Below, piece by piece: positions 35,044-44,025 of a DNA stretch of 64,000 nucleotides (its first letter is position 1; each line of letters opens with the position of its first letter). A program made the position numbers and the translations under genes. The notes beneath the pieces were generated by a model. It worked only from the letters and a program-made list of their open reading frames with translations. It was not told where the DNA came from and did no database searches. This DNA is from LMUY01 sp965198565. GTDB lineage: Bacteria; Pseudomonadota; Alphaproteobacteria; Acetobacterales; Acetobacteraceae. The stretch covers positions 1-64,000 of the forward strand of contig OZ240665.1 in the NCBI GenBank assembly GCA_965198565.1, read 5' to 3'.

Positions 35044-36279
35044 ATGAGCCTGTCGCTGAGCAAGGACAAAATCCGCATCCTCCTGCTGGAGGGCGTGCAT
35101 GAGAGCGCGGTGGCCCTGTTGCGCGAGGCCGGCTACTCCGCCTTCACCCGCGTGCCGAAGGCACTCGAGGGCGCGGCCCTGATCGAAGCGGTGCAGGGGA
35201 TCCATATCCTCGGCATCCGCTCCCGCACCGAGCTGGACCAATCCGTCTTCGCCGCCGCCAACCGCCTGATGCTGGTCGGTTGCTTCTCCGTGGGCACCAA
35301 CCAGGTGGACCTGCAGGCCGCCCGGGCGCGCGGCATTCCGGTGTTCAACGCGCCGTTCTCCAACACCCGCAGCGTGGCCGAACTCGTCATCGGCGAAATC
35401 GTCATGCTGCTGCGGCGGGTGACGCCGCGCTCGGCGGCGGCCCATACGGGCGAGTGGGACAAGTCGGCCACCAATAGCTTCGAGGTCCGCGGCAAGACGC
35501 TCGGCATCGTGGGCTATGGCTCCATCGGCAGCCAGCTTTCCACCCTGGCCGAAGCCATGGGCATGCGCGTGGTGTACTACGACATCGTAGACAAGCTGCG
35601 CCACGGCAACACCGAGCCGGTCGCCACCCTGCACGAGCTGCTGCGCATCGCCGACGTGGTCAGCCTGCACGTGCCCGAGACCGCCGCAACCACGGGGATG
35701 ATCGGCGCGGCCGAGCTCGCCGCCATGAAGCAGGGCGCCTACCTGATCAACAACAGCCGCGGCACCGTGGTGGACCTGGATGCCTTGCGTGGCGCCCTGG
35801 CCAGCGGCCACCTGCTGGGCGCTGCGGTCGACGTGTTCCCGGTCGAGCCGAAGGGCGCCGCCGAGCCGTTCCGCTCGCCGCTGCAAGGCCTGCCCAACGT
35901 GATCCTGACGCCGCATATCGGCGGCTCCACCGGCGAGGCGCAGGAACGCATCGGCGAGGAAGTGGCCCGCAAGCTGATCGACCACAGCGACGCCGGGTCG
36001 ACCTTGGGGGCGGTGAACTTCCCGCAGGTGCAGCTCCCGCCGCGCCCTGCCGCGACCCGCTACGTCCACACCCACCACAACGTGCCCGGCATGCTGGGCC
36101 GCATCAACGGCGTGTTTTCCCGCCGGCACATGAACATCGCCGGCCAATCCCTGCAGACCGATGGCGAACTGGGCTACGTGGTGGTGGAGACCCAGAGCGA
36201 CGCCGGCTGCGACGATTGCCTGGCCGAGCTGCGGGCCCTCGAGGGCACCATCCGGGCTCGCCTGATCCGCCGGGTGTAA
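35044..36279 (+). CDS. serA: D-3-phosphoglycerate dehydrogenase
   Basis: 411 aa, the E. coli-type length. NAD-binding GIVGYGSIGSQL, catalytic Arg in LINNSRGTVVDLDAL, Glu in DVFPVEPKG and His in LTPHIGGSTGEAQ. The C-terminal ACT domain (HHNVPGMLGRINGVFSRRHM) suggests serine feedback. It catalyses the first step of serine synthesis. Confidence 0.96.
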   Translation: MSLSLSKDKIRILLLEGVHESAVALLREAGYSAFTRVPKALEGAALIEAVQGIHILGIRSRTELDQSVFAAANRLMLVGCFSVGTNQVDLQAARARGIPVFNAPFSNTRSVAELVIGEIVMLLRRVTPRSAAAHTGEWDKSATNSFEVRGKTLGIVGYGSIGSQLSTLAEAMGMRVVYYDIVDKLRHGNTEPVATLHELLRIADVVSLHVPETAATTGMIGAAELAAMKQGAYLINNSRGTVVDLDALRGALASGHLLGAAVDVFPVEPKGAAEPFRSPLQGLPNVILTPHIGGSTGEAQERIGEEVARKLIDHSDAGSTLGAVNFPQVQLPPRPAATRYVHTHHNVPGMLGRINGVFSRRHMNIAGQSLQTDGELGYVVVETQSDAGCDDCLAELRALEGTIRARLIRRV

Positions 36280-36479
36280 GACGGACTACCGGTGACGCTG
36301 ACACGAGACGGTGGGTGAACACCAAGGCGCGCTGGTAGAGCCCTGTCTGAGCTACGCGGAGCGTCAAATTGACATCGTTTGGTACGCTTGACAAAAGCCT
36401 GAGCTTCACCAACGAAACTTCCTGAGGCGGTTCGGCTTTAGGTGTGATGACGCGGGACAATGGACCGAGGAGCCACACC

Positions 36480-36623
36480 ATGAAGCCACAGCTTCGCTTG
36501 GATGACGCAGCGGTCGACGGCTGGGTGCAGCGATCGTTGCGCGAGCGCTACGCTGCCGCCCTGCGTGAGCCGCTGCCGGAGGCGCTCACCAAGCTGCTCG
36601 GGCCAGATAAGTCGGGAAATTAG
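36480..36623 (+). CDS. NepR-like anti-sigma peptide (orphan)
   Basis: 47 aa from the ATG at 36480, with GAGGAG upstream. Its core (VQRSLRERYAAALREPLPEA then LTKLLG) matches the NepR consensus of general-stress anti-sigma factors, where LRxxYxxxxxEPxP is diagnostic. It is shorter than typical NepR. The usual partners ecfG and phyR are not adjacent. In the 200 bp before it (36280-36479) I see no other gene. It is convergent with fhs. Confidence 0.55.
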   Translation: MKPQLRLDDAAVDGWVQRSLRERYAAALREPLPEALTKLLGPDKSGN

Positions 36624-36635
36624 CCGGCGAGAGGC

Positions 36636-38297
36636 TCAGGACAGCCCGCAAATCCGGCCGGCCGCGTCCAGGCCCACGGCTTCGGCAGCGGGATGGCGCG
36701 GCAGTCCCGGCATGGTGTTGATGTCGCCGCACACCGCCACGACGAAGCCCGCGCCCGCCGAAAGACGCACCTCGCGGACCGGTAGGATGTGGCCGCTCGG
36801 CGCACCCAGCCTCGCCGGGTCGGAGGTGAAGCTGTATTGGGTCTTGGCGACGCAAACCGGCAAGGCGCCATGCCCCGCGGCCTCCCATTGCGCAAGCCGC
36901 TTGGCCACCGCTGGCGGCAGGCTGATATCCGCCGCGCCGTAAATCTCACGCGCCACCGTCCGCAGCTTGTCGGCTAGGCTCAGCGACGGCGGGTAGAGCG
37001 GCTGATACCGCCCTTCCCCGGCCGCTAGGCGCCGCAGCACCGCCTCCGCCAGCCCCTGTGCCCCGGCCGAGCCGTCCGCCCAGTGCGAACACACGACAAC
37101 TTCAACGCCGGGCAGGCCGGCCCGCACCGCCGCATAGTCCGCCTCGGTGTCCCCAGTGAAGCGGTTCAGCGCCACCACCACCGGCAGCCCGAACTTGCCC
37201 ATGTTGGCCACATGCCGCTGCAGGTTCGGCAGCCCCCGGATCACGGCCGCGACGTCCTCTGGCCCCAGATCGGCCCGCGCCACGCCGCCATGCATCTTCA
37301 GCGCCCGCACCGTCGCCACGATCACGCAGCAGGCCGGGCGCAAGCCGGCGCTCGGGCACTTGATGTCGAGGAACTTCTCGCCCCCCAAATCCGCGCCGAA
37401 TCCCGCCTCCGTCACCACCACGTCGGCCAGCCGCAGCCCGAGCCGGGTCGCCATCACCGAGTTGCAGCCATGCGCGATGTTGGCGAACGGGCCGCCATGC
37501 ACCAGAGCCGGCGTGCCCTCGAGCGTCTGCACCAGGTTGGGCTGCAGCGCGTCCCGCAGCAGCGCCGCCATCGCGCCATCGGCCTGCAGGTTCCGCGCCG
37601 TCACCGGCCCCGACCGGCCCGGCGCCACCACCATGCGCCCCAGCCGCGCCTGCAGGTCGGCCAGGTCCCGCGCCAGGCAAAACACCGCCATCACCTCGGA
37701 GGCGACGGTGATGTCGAACGCGTCCTCCCGCGGGGCACCGTTGGCGGGGCCGCCCAGCCCCTGCACCAGGCTGCGCAGCGCACGGTCGTTCATGTCCAGC
37801 GCGCGGCGCCAGCTCACCCGCCGCGTGTCGATGCCCAGCGCGTTGCCCCAGTAGACGTGGTTGTCCAGCATGGCAGCGAGCAGGTTGTTGGCCGTGGTGA
37901 TGGCGTGGAAATCGCCGGTGAAGTGCAGGTTGATCTCGGCCATCGGCGCCACCTGCGCCATGCCGCCGCCGGTGGCGCCGCCCTTGCTGCCGAAGCACGG
38001 CCCGAGCGACGGCTCGCGCAGGCAGATCGCCACCGTCCGGCCGGCCCGGCGCAGCGCGTCGCCCAGGCCGATCGTGGTGGTGGTCTTGCCCTCGCCGGCG
38101 GGCGTCGGGCTGATCCCCGTCACCAGCACCAGCGCGCCCTCCGAGGCGGGCTCCATACGGGCGATGGCCTCGAAGCTCACCTTGGCCTTGTGCCGCCCGT
38201 ATGGCAGCAGCTCCTCCGCCGCCAGGCCCAGCTCCGCGCCCACCTCGGCGATCGGCCGCAGCGTGGTGGCGTCGGCGATCTCGATGTCGCTGCGCAT
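36636..38297 (-). CDS. fhs: Formate-tetrahydrofolate ligase
   Basis: 553 aa, family length, from the ATG at 38297. P-loop TPAGEGKTTTTIGLGDAL, ALREPSLGP-like CLREPSLGPCFG, FTGDFHAITTANNLLAAM and VVVALNRFTGDTEAD. It makes 10-formyl-THF from formate and ATP. The start codon overlaps the phnW stop by one base, indicating coupled translation. Confidence 0.96.
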   Translation of the reverse strand: MRSDIEIADATTLRPIAEVGAELGLAAEELLPYGRHKAKVSFEAIARMEPASEGALVLVTGISPTPAGEGKTTTTIGLGDALRRAGRTVAICLREPSLGPCFGSKGGATGGGMAQVAPMAEINLHFTGDFHAITTANNLLAAMLDNHVYWGNALGIDTRRVSWRRALDMNDRALRSLVQGLGGPANGAPREDAFDITVASEVMAVFCLARDLADLQARLGRMVVAPGRSGPVTARNLQADGAMAALLRDALQPNLVQTLEGTPALVHGGPFANIAHGCNSVMATRLGLRLADVVVTEAGFGADLGGEKFLDIKCPSAGLRPACCVIVATVRALKMHGGVARADLGPEDVAAVIRGLPNLQRHVANMGKFGLPVVVALNRFTGDTEADYAAVRAGLPGVEVVVCSHWADGSAGAQGLAEAVLRRLAAGEGRYQPLYPPSLSLADKLRTVAREIYGAADISLPPAVAKRLAQWEAAGHGALPVCVAKTQYSFTSDPARLGAPSGHILPVREVRLSAGAGFVVAVCGDINTMPGLPRHPAAEAVGLDAAGRICGLS

Positions 38298-39412
38298 CAG
38301 GCCGCCTGGGATATAGCGATGCCCATGTCGGCCAGGGCGCTGCCCATCGCGGCCACCGCGCCCGCCATCTCCGCCGGGTTCACCGCGCCGATGCAGCCGA
38401 CCCGGAACGACGGCTCCGGGGTGTCGTAGAAGTTGCTGATCAGGTAGCCGTGGGCCTTCAGCGCGTCGACGAAGCCCTGCAGCGACCAGGCGGGATGGTC
38501 CGGCGCGTGCACGTTCACGACGATGGGCCCCTGCATCGCCTCCGGCAGGTAGGGGCGCAGCCCGAGTTGCTGCACGCCGCGGTAGAGCGCGCGCATGTTG
38601 GCGGTATAGCGGGCCAGCCGCGCCGCCGGGCCGCCTTCCGCCTCCAGCAAGTCCAGTGCCGTGCCGAGCGCTGCGATCGCCTGCGCCGGCGGCGTGAAGC
38701 GGAACGTGCCCCAGCCCGCGCGCAGGGCGTATTGGTAGATGTCCGCCAGGTCCAGCGACCAGCTCCGCGCCCGCCCCTGGCAGGCCTCCAGCCGCTCCCG
38801 CAGCGCGATCAGGATGCCGAGGCCCGGCAACCCCTCGAGGCACTTGTTGGCGGTGAACACCACCGCGTCCACCATCGGCAGCTCGCTGAGCACCAGGGGC
38901 AAGGCGGCAAAGGCGGACACGGCGTCGATGATCACCCGCCGCCCCGCCCGGGCCGCCACGCGCGCGAGTTCCGGCACGTCGTGCACGATGCCGGTGCTGG
39001 TCTCGCTGTAGACCAGGATGGCGTGGCTGATCGCCGGGTCGGCGTGGAGGGCAGCCTCGAGCACCGCCGGGTCGGTTCGCGCGCCATCGGCGACGGGCAG
39101 GGTCACCACCTCCTGCCCGACTTCGGCGGCCAGGCGGCCGGCGCGGGCGGCATAGGCGCCGGTGGCCGGCACCAGCACGCGCCCGCCCTGCGGGACGAAG
39201 GTGCGCACGGCGGCTTCGAGGGCGAAGTGCCCGCAGCCCTGCAGCACCAGGGTGGCGTGCAGCGCCGGGTCGGCGCCCGCGACGGCCAGCAGGCGGTGGC
39301 GGGCGCTCTCGTACAGCGGGCGGAAATCGTTGTCCCAGGGCGCAAAATCCTGCGCGGCGGCTGCCCGCACGGACGGATGGGTGGAGACCGGCCCCGGGAT
39401 CAGCAGCTTCAT
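38297..39412 (-). CDS. phnW: 2-aminoethylphosphonate-pyruvate transaminase-like
   Basis: 371 aa class V aminotransferase. It starts MKLLIPGPVSTHPSVR, has QGCGHFALEAAVRTF, DAVSAFAALPL and the PLP lysine in FTANKCLEGLPGLG. These match PhnW, but without phnX or phnA nearby a serine-glyoxylate type activity also fits, especially next to fhs in one-carbon metabolism. Confidence 0.8.
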   Translation of the reverse strand: MKLLIPGPVSTHPSVRAAAAQDFAPWDNDFRPLYESARHRLLAVAGADPALHATLVLQGCGHFALEAAVRTFVPQGGRVLVPATGAYAARAGRLAAEVGQEVVTLPVADGARTDPAVLEAALHADPAISHAILVYSETSTGIVHDVPELARVAARAGRRVIIDAVSAFAALPLVLSELPMVDAVVFTANKCLEGLPGLGILIALRERLEACQGRARSWSLDLADIYQYALRAGWGTFRFTPPAQAIAALGTALDLLEAEGGPAARLARYTANMRALYRGVQQLGLRPYLPEAMQGPIVVNVHAPDHPAWSLQGFVDALKAHGYLISNFYDTPEPSFRVGCIGAVNPAEMAGAVAAMGSALADMGIAISQAA

Positions 39413-39498
39413 GGTGGCAACCCTCTCGCGCGTCGAACGATTCCCGATCGAGCCAATGGAACTAGCCTCTCCCGCCTCGCTCGGCTAGCGTTGCCGCC

Positions 39499-39885
39499 AT
39501 GCAACTGCCGTTCACGCTCCCCGACTGGGCGCCGCCCTGGGCCAGCTTCGTCATCGTCAGCGTCGCGGTGCTGTTCCTGCTCGCGTTCCTGCTGATGCCG
39601 TTCAGCGTGTTCGGGCTGAAAGGGCGCATCGACGGCGTCGAGGCCCGGCTCGACGACATCCAGAACGACCTCCGCGCCTTGTCCATGCGGTTGCCCGATA
39701 GCCGCCGGGTGGAATACGAGCCCGAAACCGACCTGCCGCCGGCGCCGCGCAGCACCTGGCAGGACACCTCCCGCGGGCCGCTGCCGCCGCGCCCGGTGCC
39801 AGCGGACAGTCCGCCGCCGCCGCCGAACCGCAGGGTGGCGCCGACCCGTGCACCGCGGTCCGAACCGCGGCTTGGCCCCAATTAA
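39499..39885 (+). CDS. Single-pass membrane protein with proline-rich tail
   Basis: 128 aa, not recognised. One transmembrane helix near residues 15-40 (ASFVIVSVAVLFLLAFLLMP), a short coiled coil (RIDGVEARLDDIQNDLRAL) and a disordered Pro/Arg-rich tail. The N-terminus is probably outside. It lies just upstream of nadK on the same strand. Confidence 0.7.
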   Translation: MQLPFTLPDWAPPWASFVIVSVAVLFLLAFLLMPFSVFGLKGRIDGVEARLDDIQNDLRALSMRLPDSRRVEYEPETDLPPAPRSTWQDTSRGPLPPRPVPADSPPPPPNRRVAPTRAPRSEPRLGPN

Positions 39886-39915
39886 AGTCCGCTTTCCCAT
39901 CCGCTGCCCGCCCGC

Positions 39916-40725
39916 ATGAGCACCACGGTCATCCCGGCGCAGTCCAACACGCTCGTGGCACCGGTGGAGCGGATCGCCTTCGTGGCCGCCCAGACCAAGG
40001 TGGCGGAAGAGAGCCGCGAGCGGTTGGTGGCCGCCTATGGCAACGTGGCGGCGGAGGAGGCGCAGGTGATCGTGGCGCTGGGCGGCGACGGCCACCTGCT
40101 GGAGACGCTGCACTCCGTCGCCGGCTGCGATACGCCGGTCTACGGCATGAACTGCGGCTCGGTGGGCTTCATGATGAACGCCTACAACGAGGAAGATCTG
40201 CCGCGCCGGCTGGCCGAGACCCAGGCCGCCCTGCTCCACCCGCTGCGCATGCGCGCGCAGACGCAATCGGGTGCCACGGAGGAGGCGGTGGCGCTGAACG
40301 AGGTGAGCCTGCTGCGCCAGCTCCGCCAGGCGGCCAAGATCCGCATCTCGATGGATGGCCGGGTGCGGCTCGAGGCGCTGATTTGTGACGGCGTGCTGGT
40401 TTCGACCCCCGCCGGCTCCACCGCCTACAACCTGTCGGCCCATGGCCCGATCATCCCGCTGTCGGCCAACTTGCTGCCGCTGACCCCGATCAGCGCCTTC
40501 CGCCCCCGCCGTTGGCGCGGCGCGCTGCTGCCGAGCAGCGCCCATGTGCTGTTCGAGGTGCTGGAGGCGGACAAGCGCCCGGTGGCGGCGGTGGCCGACG
40601 CCTTCGAGGTGCGTGACGTGGTGTCGGTCAGCGTGTGCGAGGACCGTTCGCTGCAATGGACCGTCCTGTTCGACCCGGACACGGCGCTGTCGGAGCGGAT
40701 CATCACGGAGCAGTTCACGGTCTGA
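39916..40725 (+). CDS. nadK: NAD kinase
   Basis: 269 aa. Motifs: IVALGGDGHLLETLH (GGDG), YGMNCGSVGFMMN, LNEVSLLRQ and LVSTPAGSTAYNLSAHGPI. It phosphorylates NAD to NADP. The N-terminal 15 residues before PVERIAFVA are extra. Confidence 0.94.
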   Translation: MSTTVIPAQSNTLVAPVERIAFVAAQTKVAEESRERLVAAYGNVAAEEAQVIVALGGDGHLLETLHSVAGCDTPVYGMNCGSVGFMMNAYNEEDLPRRLAETQAALLHPLRMRAQTQSGATEEAVALNEVSLLRQLRQAAKIRISMDGRVRLEALICDGVLVSTPAGSTAYNLSAHGPIIPLSANLLPLTPISAFRPRRWRGALLPSSAHVLFEVLEADKRPVAAVADAFEVRDVVSVSVCEDRSLQWTVLFDPDTALSERIITEQFTV

Positions 40726-40925
40726 AATATGGCCATACCAGTGCTTCATTGACTTCGCTGCGGCGCAGCACTACAGCGCTGTCTGCGCACCTCGATGATC
40801 CGAGCGCTGCCGTTTTCGGACGCAGTATTTCCCATCCAGTGTCTAGCGCCGGTTCGTGGTCCTGATGATCGCGATTGACGCTCCACAGCACAGGCGATGG
40901 CGCGTCCGCAGAACGAAAGAATTTT

Positions 40926-42062
40926 ATGTCATCCTTCCAAGACCTCGGCCTCGCCGCGCCGCTTTTGGCCGCGCTGCAAACGGCCGGTTATGTCGAACCC
41001 ACCCCCATCCAGGCGCAGGCGATCCCGCATGTGCTCGCCGGACACGACGTCCAGGGCATCGCGCAGACCGGCACCGGCAAGACCGCCGCCTTCGCTCTGC
41101 CCATCCTGCACCGCCTGCTGTCCGAGCGCCGCCACCCGGGCAAGAAGGGCGTGCGCTGCCTGGTGATGGCGCCCACCCGCGAGCTGGCCAGCCAGATCGC
41201 CGAGAGCTTCCGCAGCTATGCCGCTGGCGCGCCGATCCGCGTCGCGCTGATGTTCGGCGGCGTGCCGAAGCCCAAGCAGGCGCGCGCGCTCGATAACGGC
41301 GTGGACGTGCTGGTGTGCACGCCGGGCCGGTTGCTCGACCATTTGGCGGACCGTGCGGTCAACCTCGGCAATGTCGAGGTGCTGGTGCTGGACGAGGCCG
41401 ACCACATGCTCGATCTCGGCTTCATCATCCCGATCAAGAAGATCGTCTCCTACATCCCGAAGCAGCGGCAGACGCTGTTCTTCTCGGCCACCATGCCGAA
41501 GGAGATCGAGTCGCTCGCCTCCGCTCTGCTGAAGGACCCGGTGCATGTCGCCGTCACCCCGGTGGCCAAGACGGCGGACCGGGTGGAGCAGGCGGTGGTG
41601 TTCGTCGAGGCCGCGCGCAAGCGGACCCTGCTGGCGGCCATCCTGAAGCGCAAGGGCATGGGCCGCACCCTGGTGTTCACCCGCACCAAGCACGGCGCGG
41701 ACCGCGTGGTGCAGCATCTCGAGGCCGGCGGGCAGAAGGCGGCGGCGATCCATGGCAACAAGAGCCAGGGGCAGCGCGAGCGTGCCCTGGCCGCGTTCAA
41801 GGACGGCAGCGTCCCCGTGCTGATCGCCACCGACATCGCCGCGCGCGGCATCGACGTGGATGGCGTGACCCACGTGATCAACTTCGACCTGCCGAACGTG
41901 CCGGAGAGCTACGTGCACCGCATCGGCCGGACGGCGAGGGCGGGCAATGCCGGGATGGCGATCAGCTTCTGCGACTCGACCGAGCGGGCGCACTTGCGCG
42001 GCATCGAGAAGCTGATCCGCACCCGCTTGCCAGTCGCCGAGCCAGAAGCCCTCGCCGCCTGA
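40926..42062 (+). CDS. DEAD-box RNA helicase, RhlE-type
   Basis: 378 aa from the ATG at 40926. All motifs are present: Q motif (YVEPTPIQAQAIP), AQTGTGKTAAF, PTRELASQI, VCTPGRLLDHL, LDEADHMLDLGF, FFSATMP, and HRIGRTARAGN. There is no long basic C-terminal tail. The 200-bp leader (40726-40925) may carry regulation, but no recognised motif is seen in it. Confidence 0.93.
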   Translation: MSSFQDLGLAAPLLAALQTAGYVEPTPIQAQAIPHVLAGHDVQGIAQTGTGKTAAFALPILHRLLSERRHPGKKGVRCLVMAPTRELASQIAESFRSYAAGAPIRVALMFGGVPKPKQARALDNGVDVLVCTPGRLLDHLADRAVNLGNVEVLVLDEADHMLDLGFIIPIKKIVSYIPKQRQTLFFSATMPKEIESLASALLKDPVHVAVTPVAKTADRVEQAVVFVEAARKRTLLAAILKRKGMGRTLVFTRTKHGADRVVQHLEAGGQKAAAIHGNKSQGQRERALAAFKDGSVPVLIATDIAARGIDVDGVTHVINFDLPNVPESYVHRIGRTARAGNAGMAISFCDSTERAHLRGIEKLIRTRLPVAEPEALAA

Positions 42063-42080
42063 CGCTCCCACGCTAACGGT

Positions 42081-42148
42081 AGGGTGCGTTGCGCTCTTGC
42101 AACGCACCCTTGTGCCGTTGGTGGTGGGGTGCCAAAGCGCACCCCACC
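42081..42148. repeat. Two adjacent REP-like hairpins
   Basis: AGGGTGCGTTGC / GCAACGCACCCT (42081-42092 and 42099-42110) and GGTGGGGTGC / GCACCCCACC (42123-42132 and 42139-42148) lie between the helicase and xylanase genes. They could also terminate helicase transcription. Confidence 0.8.
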
Positions 42149-42173
42149 CTACGAAGTTGGTGAGGCGGCATTG

Positions 42174-43277
42174 GTGTCGCGGTTCGGAAACGCTCTACTA
42201 GGCCGGCGCGCTGCTGTCCTCGGCGGTTCGGCCATGCTGACCGGCGCGGCGCCGCGGCCGGGACTCGATACCCAGGCCCGGCGCCGCGGCCGCTTCTATG
42301 GCGCCGCCATCGACGACCACATCCTGGCGACCGATCCCGCCTACATGGCGCACGTCGCCATCGAGTGCGGCATGCTGACTGGCGAGACCGCGTTCAAATG
42401 GGGCGAAATCCGCCCAACTGCGGACGCTTGGAACTGGGCGCCGGCGGATGCCCTGCTGGCGTTTGCAGCGCAGCACCATATGGCCGTCCGCGGCCACACT
42501 TTGCTTTGGCACGAGCACAATCCAGATTGGCTGCAAGCCGAACTCACGCCGCAAACCGCGGAACGGCTGCTCAGGCGCCACATCCAGGGCATGGTCGGGC
42601 ATTGCCGCCGCCGCGTCGTCCAGTGGGACGTGGTGAACGAGGTGCTGAACCCGCAGGACGACGAGCCCGGCGGCTGGCGCAAGTCACTCTGGTATCAAGC
42701 GCTCGGGCCACGCCTGCTCGACGTCGCATTCCACGCTTGCGCGGAGGCCGACCCGCACGCCCTGCGCTGCATCAACGAATACGGCTTCGAATACACCTGG
42801 GACACGCAGGAGCAGCGGCGCGAGGCAATGCTGGCGCTGCTGCAATCCGCCTTGGCGCGCGGCGTGCCGGTGCAGGCGCTCGGCATGCAAGCGCATCTGG
42901 AGGCGGGCGCGCCACTGGATCAAGCCCGGCTGGCGCAGTTCTGCCACGACGTGGTGTCGCTCGGCCTCAAGCTGGTGATCACCGAGCTGGACGTGCGCGA
43001 CAATGCACTCCCCTCCGACCCGGCGTTGCGCGATGCCGGCGTCGCCAGCCACGCCCGCGCCTACCTGGACGCCGTGCTCGACGGCCCGGCGGTGCTGGGG
43101 GTGGTGACGTGGGGCCTGTCGGACCGCCGCACGTGGCTGAACGACGCGTTCCCCCGCGCGGATGGCCTGCCGCAACGCCCGCTGCCGCTGGATGCCGCAC
43201 TGGAGCGCAAGCCGCTTTGGGGCGTGTTGGCCACTGAATTGGGCTGCGCGCCATCCCTGGCCCCTCTCCTTCGGTAA
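42174..43277 (+). CDS. GH10 endo-1,4-beta-xylanase
   Basis: 367 aa from a GTG at 42174. The N-terminal GRRAAVLGGSAMLTGA resembles a Tat signal. Catalytic Glu residues are in VQWDVVNEVLN (acid/base) and VITELDVRD (nucleophile), with FKWGEIRP and HTLLWHEHNPDWL in the barrel. It is a single-domain enzyme for xylan cleavage with no carbohydrate-binding module and no xylose genes nearby. Confidence 0.92.
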   Translation: MSRFGNALLGRRAAVLGGSAMLTGAAPRPGLDTQARRRGRFYGAAIDDHILATDPAYMAHVAIECGMLTGETAFKWGEIRPTADAWNWAPADALLAFAAQHHMAVRGHTLLWHEHNPDWLQAELTPQTAERLLRRHIQGMVGHCRRRVVQWDVVNEVLNPQDDEPGGWRKSLWYQALGPRLLDVAFHACAEADPHALRCINEYGFEYTWDTQEQRREAMLALLQSALARGVPVQALGMQAHLEAGAPLDQARLAQFCHDVVSLGLKLVITELDVRDNALPSDPALRDAGVASHARAYLDAVLDGPAVLGVVTWGLSDRRTWLNDAFPRADGLPQRPLPLDAALERKPLWGVLATELGCAPSLAPLLR

Positions 43278-43280
43278 AAA

Positions 43281-43315
43281 CCCCTCTCCCTCCAGGAGAG
43301 GGTTGGGTGAGGGGC
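43281..43315. repeat. CCCTCTCCC hairpin repeat
   Basis: CCCCTCTCCCTCCAGGAGAG then GGTTGGGTGAGGGG, between converging genes (xylanase and 2OG oxygenase). Confidence 0.8.
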
Positions 43316-43332
43316 TGCCCGCGGCGCCAAAA

Positions 43333-44025
43333 TCACGTCGCGTCGTGAAAAATCACCCCCATCGTGTGCCGCTGCCCGGTGCGCAACCGGCTCACCCCAT
43401 GGCGCATCGCAACCCGGTAGACGCCGCGACTCCCCTTCACCGGCCGCTGGTTGACCGGGAACACCACCGCCTCCCCGATCTGCAGCGGCACCACCTCGGC
43501 GCGGGACTGCATTCGAGGGCGCTGCTCAGTGAGCACGAACTCGCCGCCAGTGAAGTCACTGCCTGGGCGGCTGAGCAGGATGGCCACCTGCAAGGGAAAA
43601 TGCAGCTCGCCATACAGGTCCTGGTGCAGGCAGTTGTAGTCGCCCGGACCGTAGCGCAGCAGCAGCGGCGTGGGCCGGGTTTGCCCGGCGGCGTGGCAGC
43701 GCTCGAGATAGGCTGCGTGATCGGCCGGAAAGCGCGCCGCCTCGCCCAGAGCCGCCGCCCACGCGTTGGCGATCGCCGCCAAATGCGGGTAGAGCGCGGA
43801 TCGCAAGCCGCCGACGACTTCAGGCAGCGGATAGCCGAAATACTGATACTCGCCGCGCCCGAAGCCATGCTGGGCCATGACGACGCGGCTGCGGAACAGC
43901 TCGGCCCGATCATAGCTGGCGACCAGTGCCGCACAGTCCGCCGGAGCAAGCAGCGGGCCGATCACCGCGCACCCGGCCGCATCGAGCTCTGCCGCAACGC
44001 CCGCCCAATCGATCCCCGCCAGCAT
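43333..44025 (-). CDS. 2OG-Fe(II) oxygenase next to Ada
   Basis: 230 aa. Double-stranded beta-helix dioxygenase: the metal motif HxD is in NCLHQDLYGELHFPLQ and the distal His and Arg are in VYRVAMRHGVSRLRTGQRH. Residues about 95-110 and the tail (TMGVIFHDA) match the group often encoded beside ada. The ATG overlaps the ada stop by one base. A role in DNA or nucleotide dealkylation is inferred from context. Confidence 0.85.
   Translation of the reverse strand: MLAGIDWAGVAAELDAAGCAVIGPLLAPADCAALVASYDRAELFRSRVVMAQHGFGRGEYQYFGYPLPEVVGGLRSALYPHLAAIANAWAAALGEAARFPADHAAYLERCHAAGQTRPTPLLLRYGPGDYNCLHQDLYGELHFPLQVAILLSRPGSDFTGGEFVLTEQRPRMQSRAEVVPLQIGEAVVFPVNQRPVKGSRGVYRVAMRHGVSRLRTGQRHTMGVIFHDAT

Noticed and set aside
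36636..38843. Longer version of fhs starting at 38843
   Set aside because: The upstream part is a shadow of phnW; the start MRSDIEIADATTLRP at 38297 matches the family.
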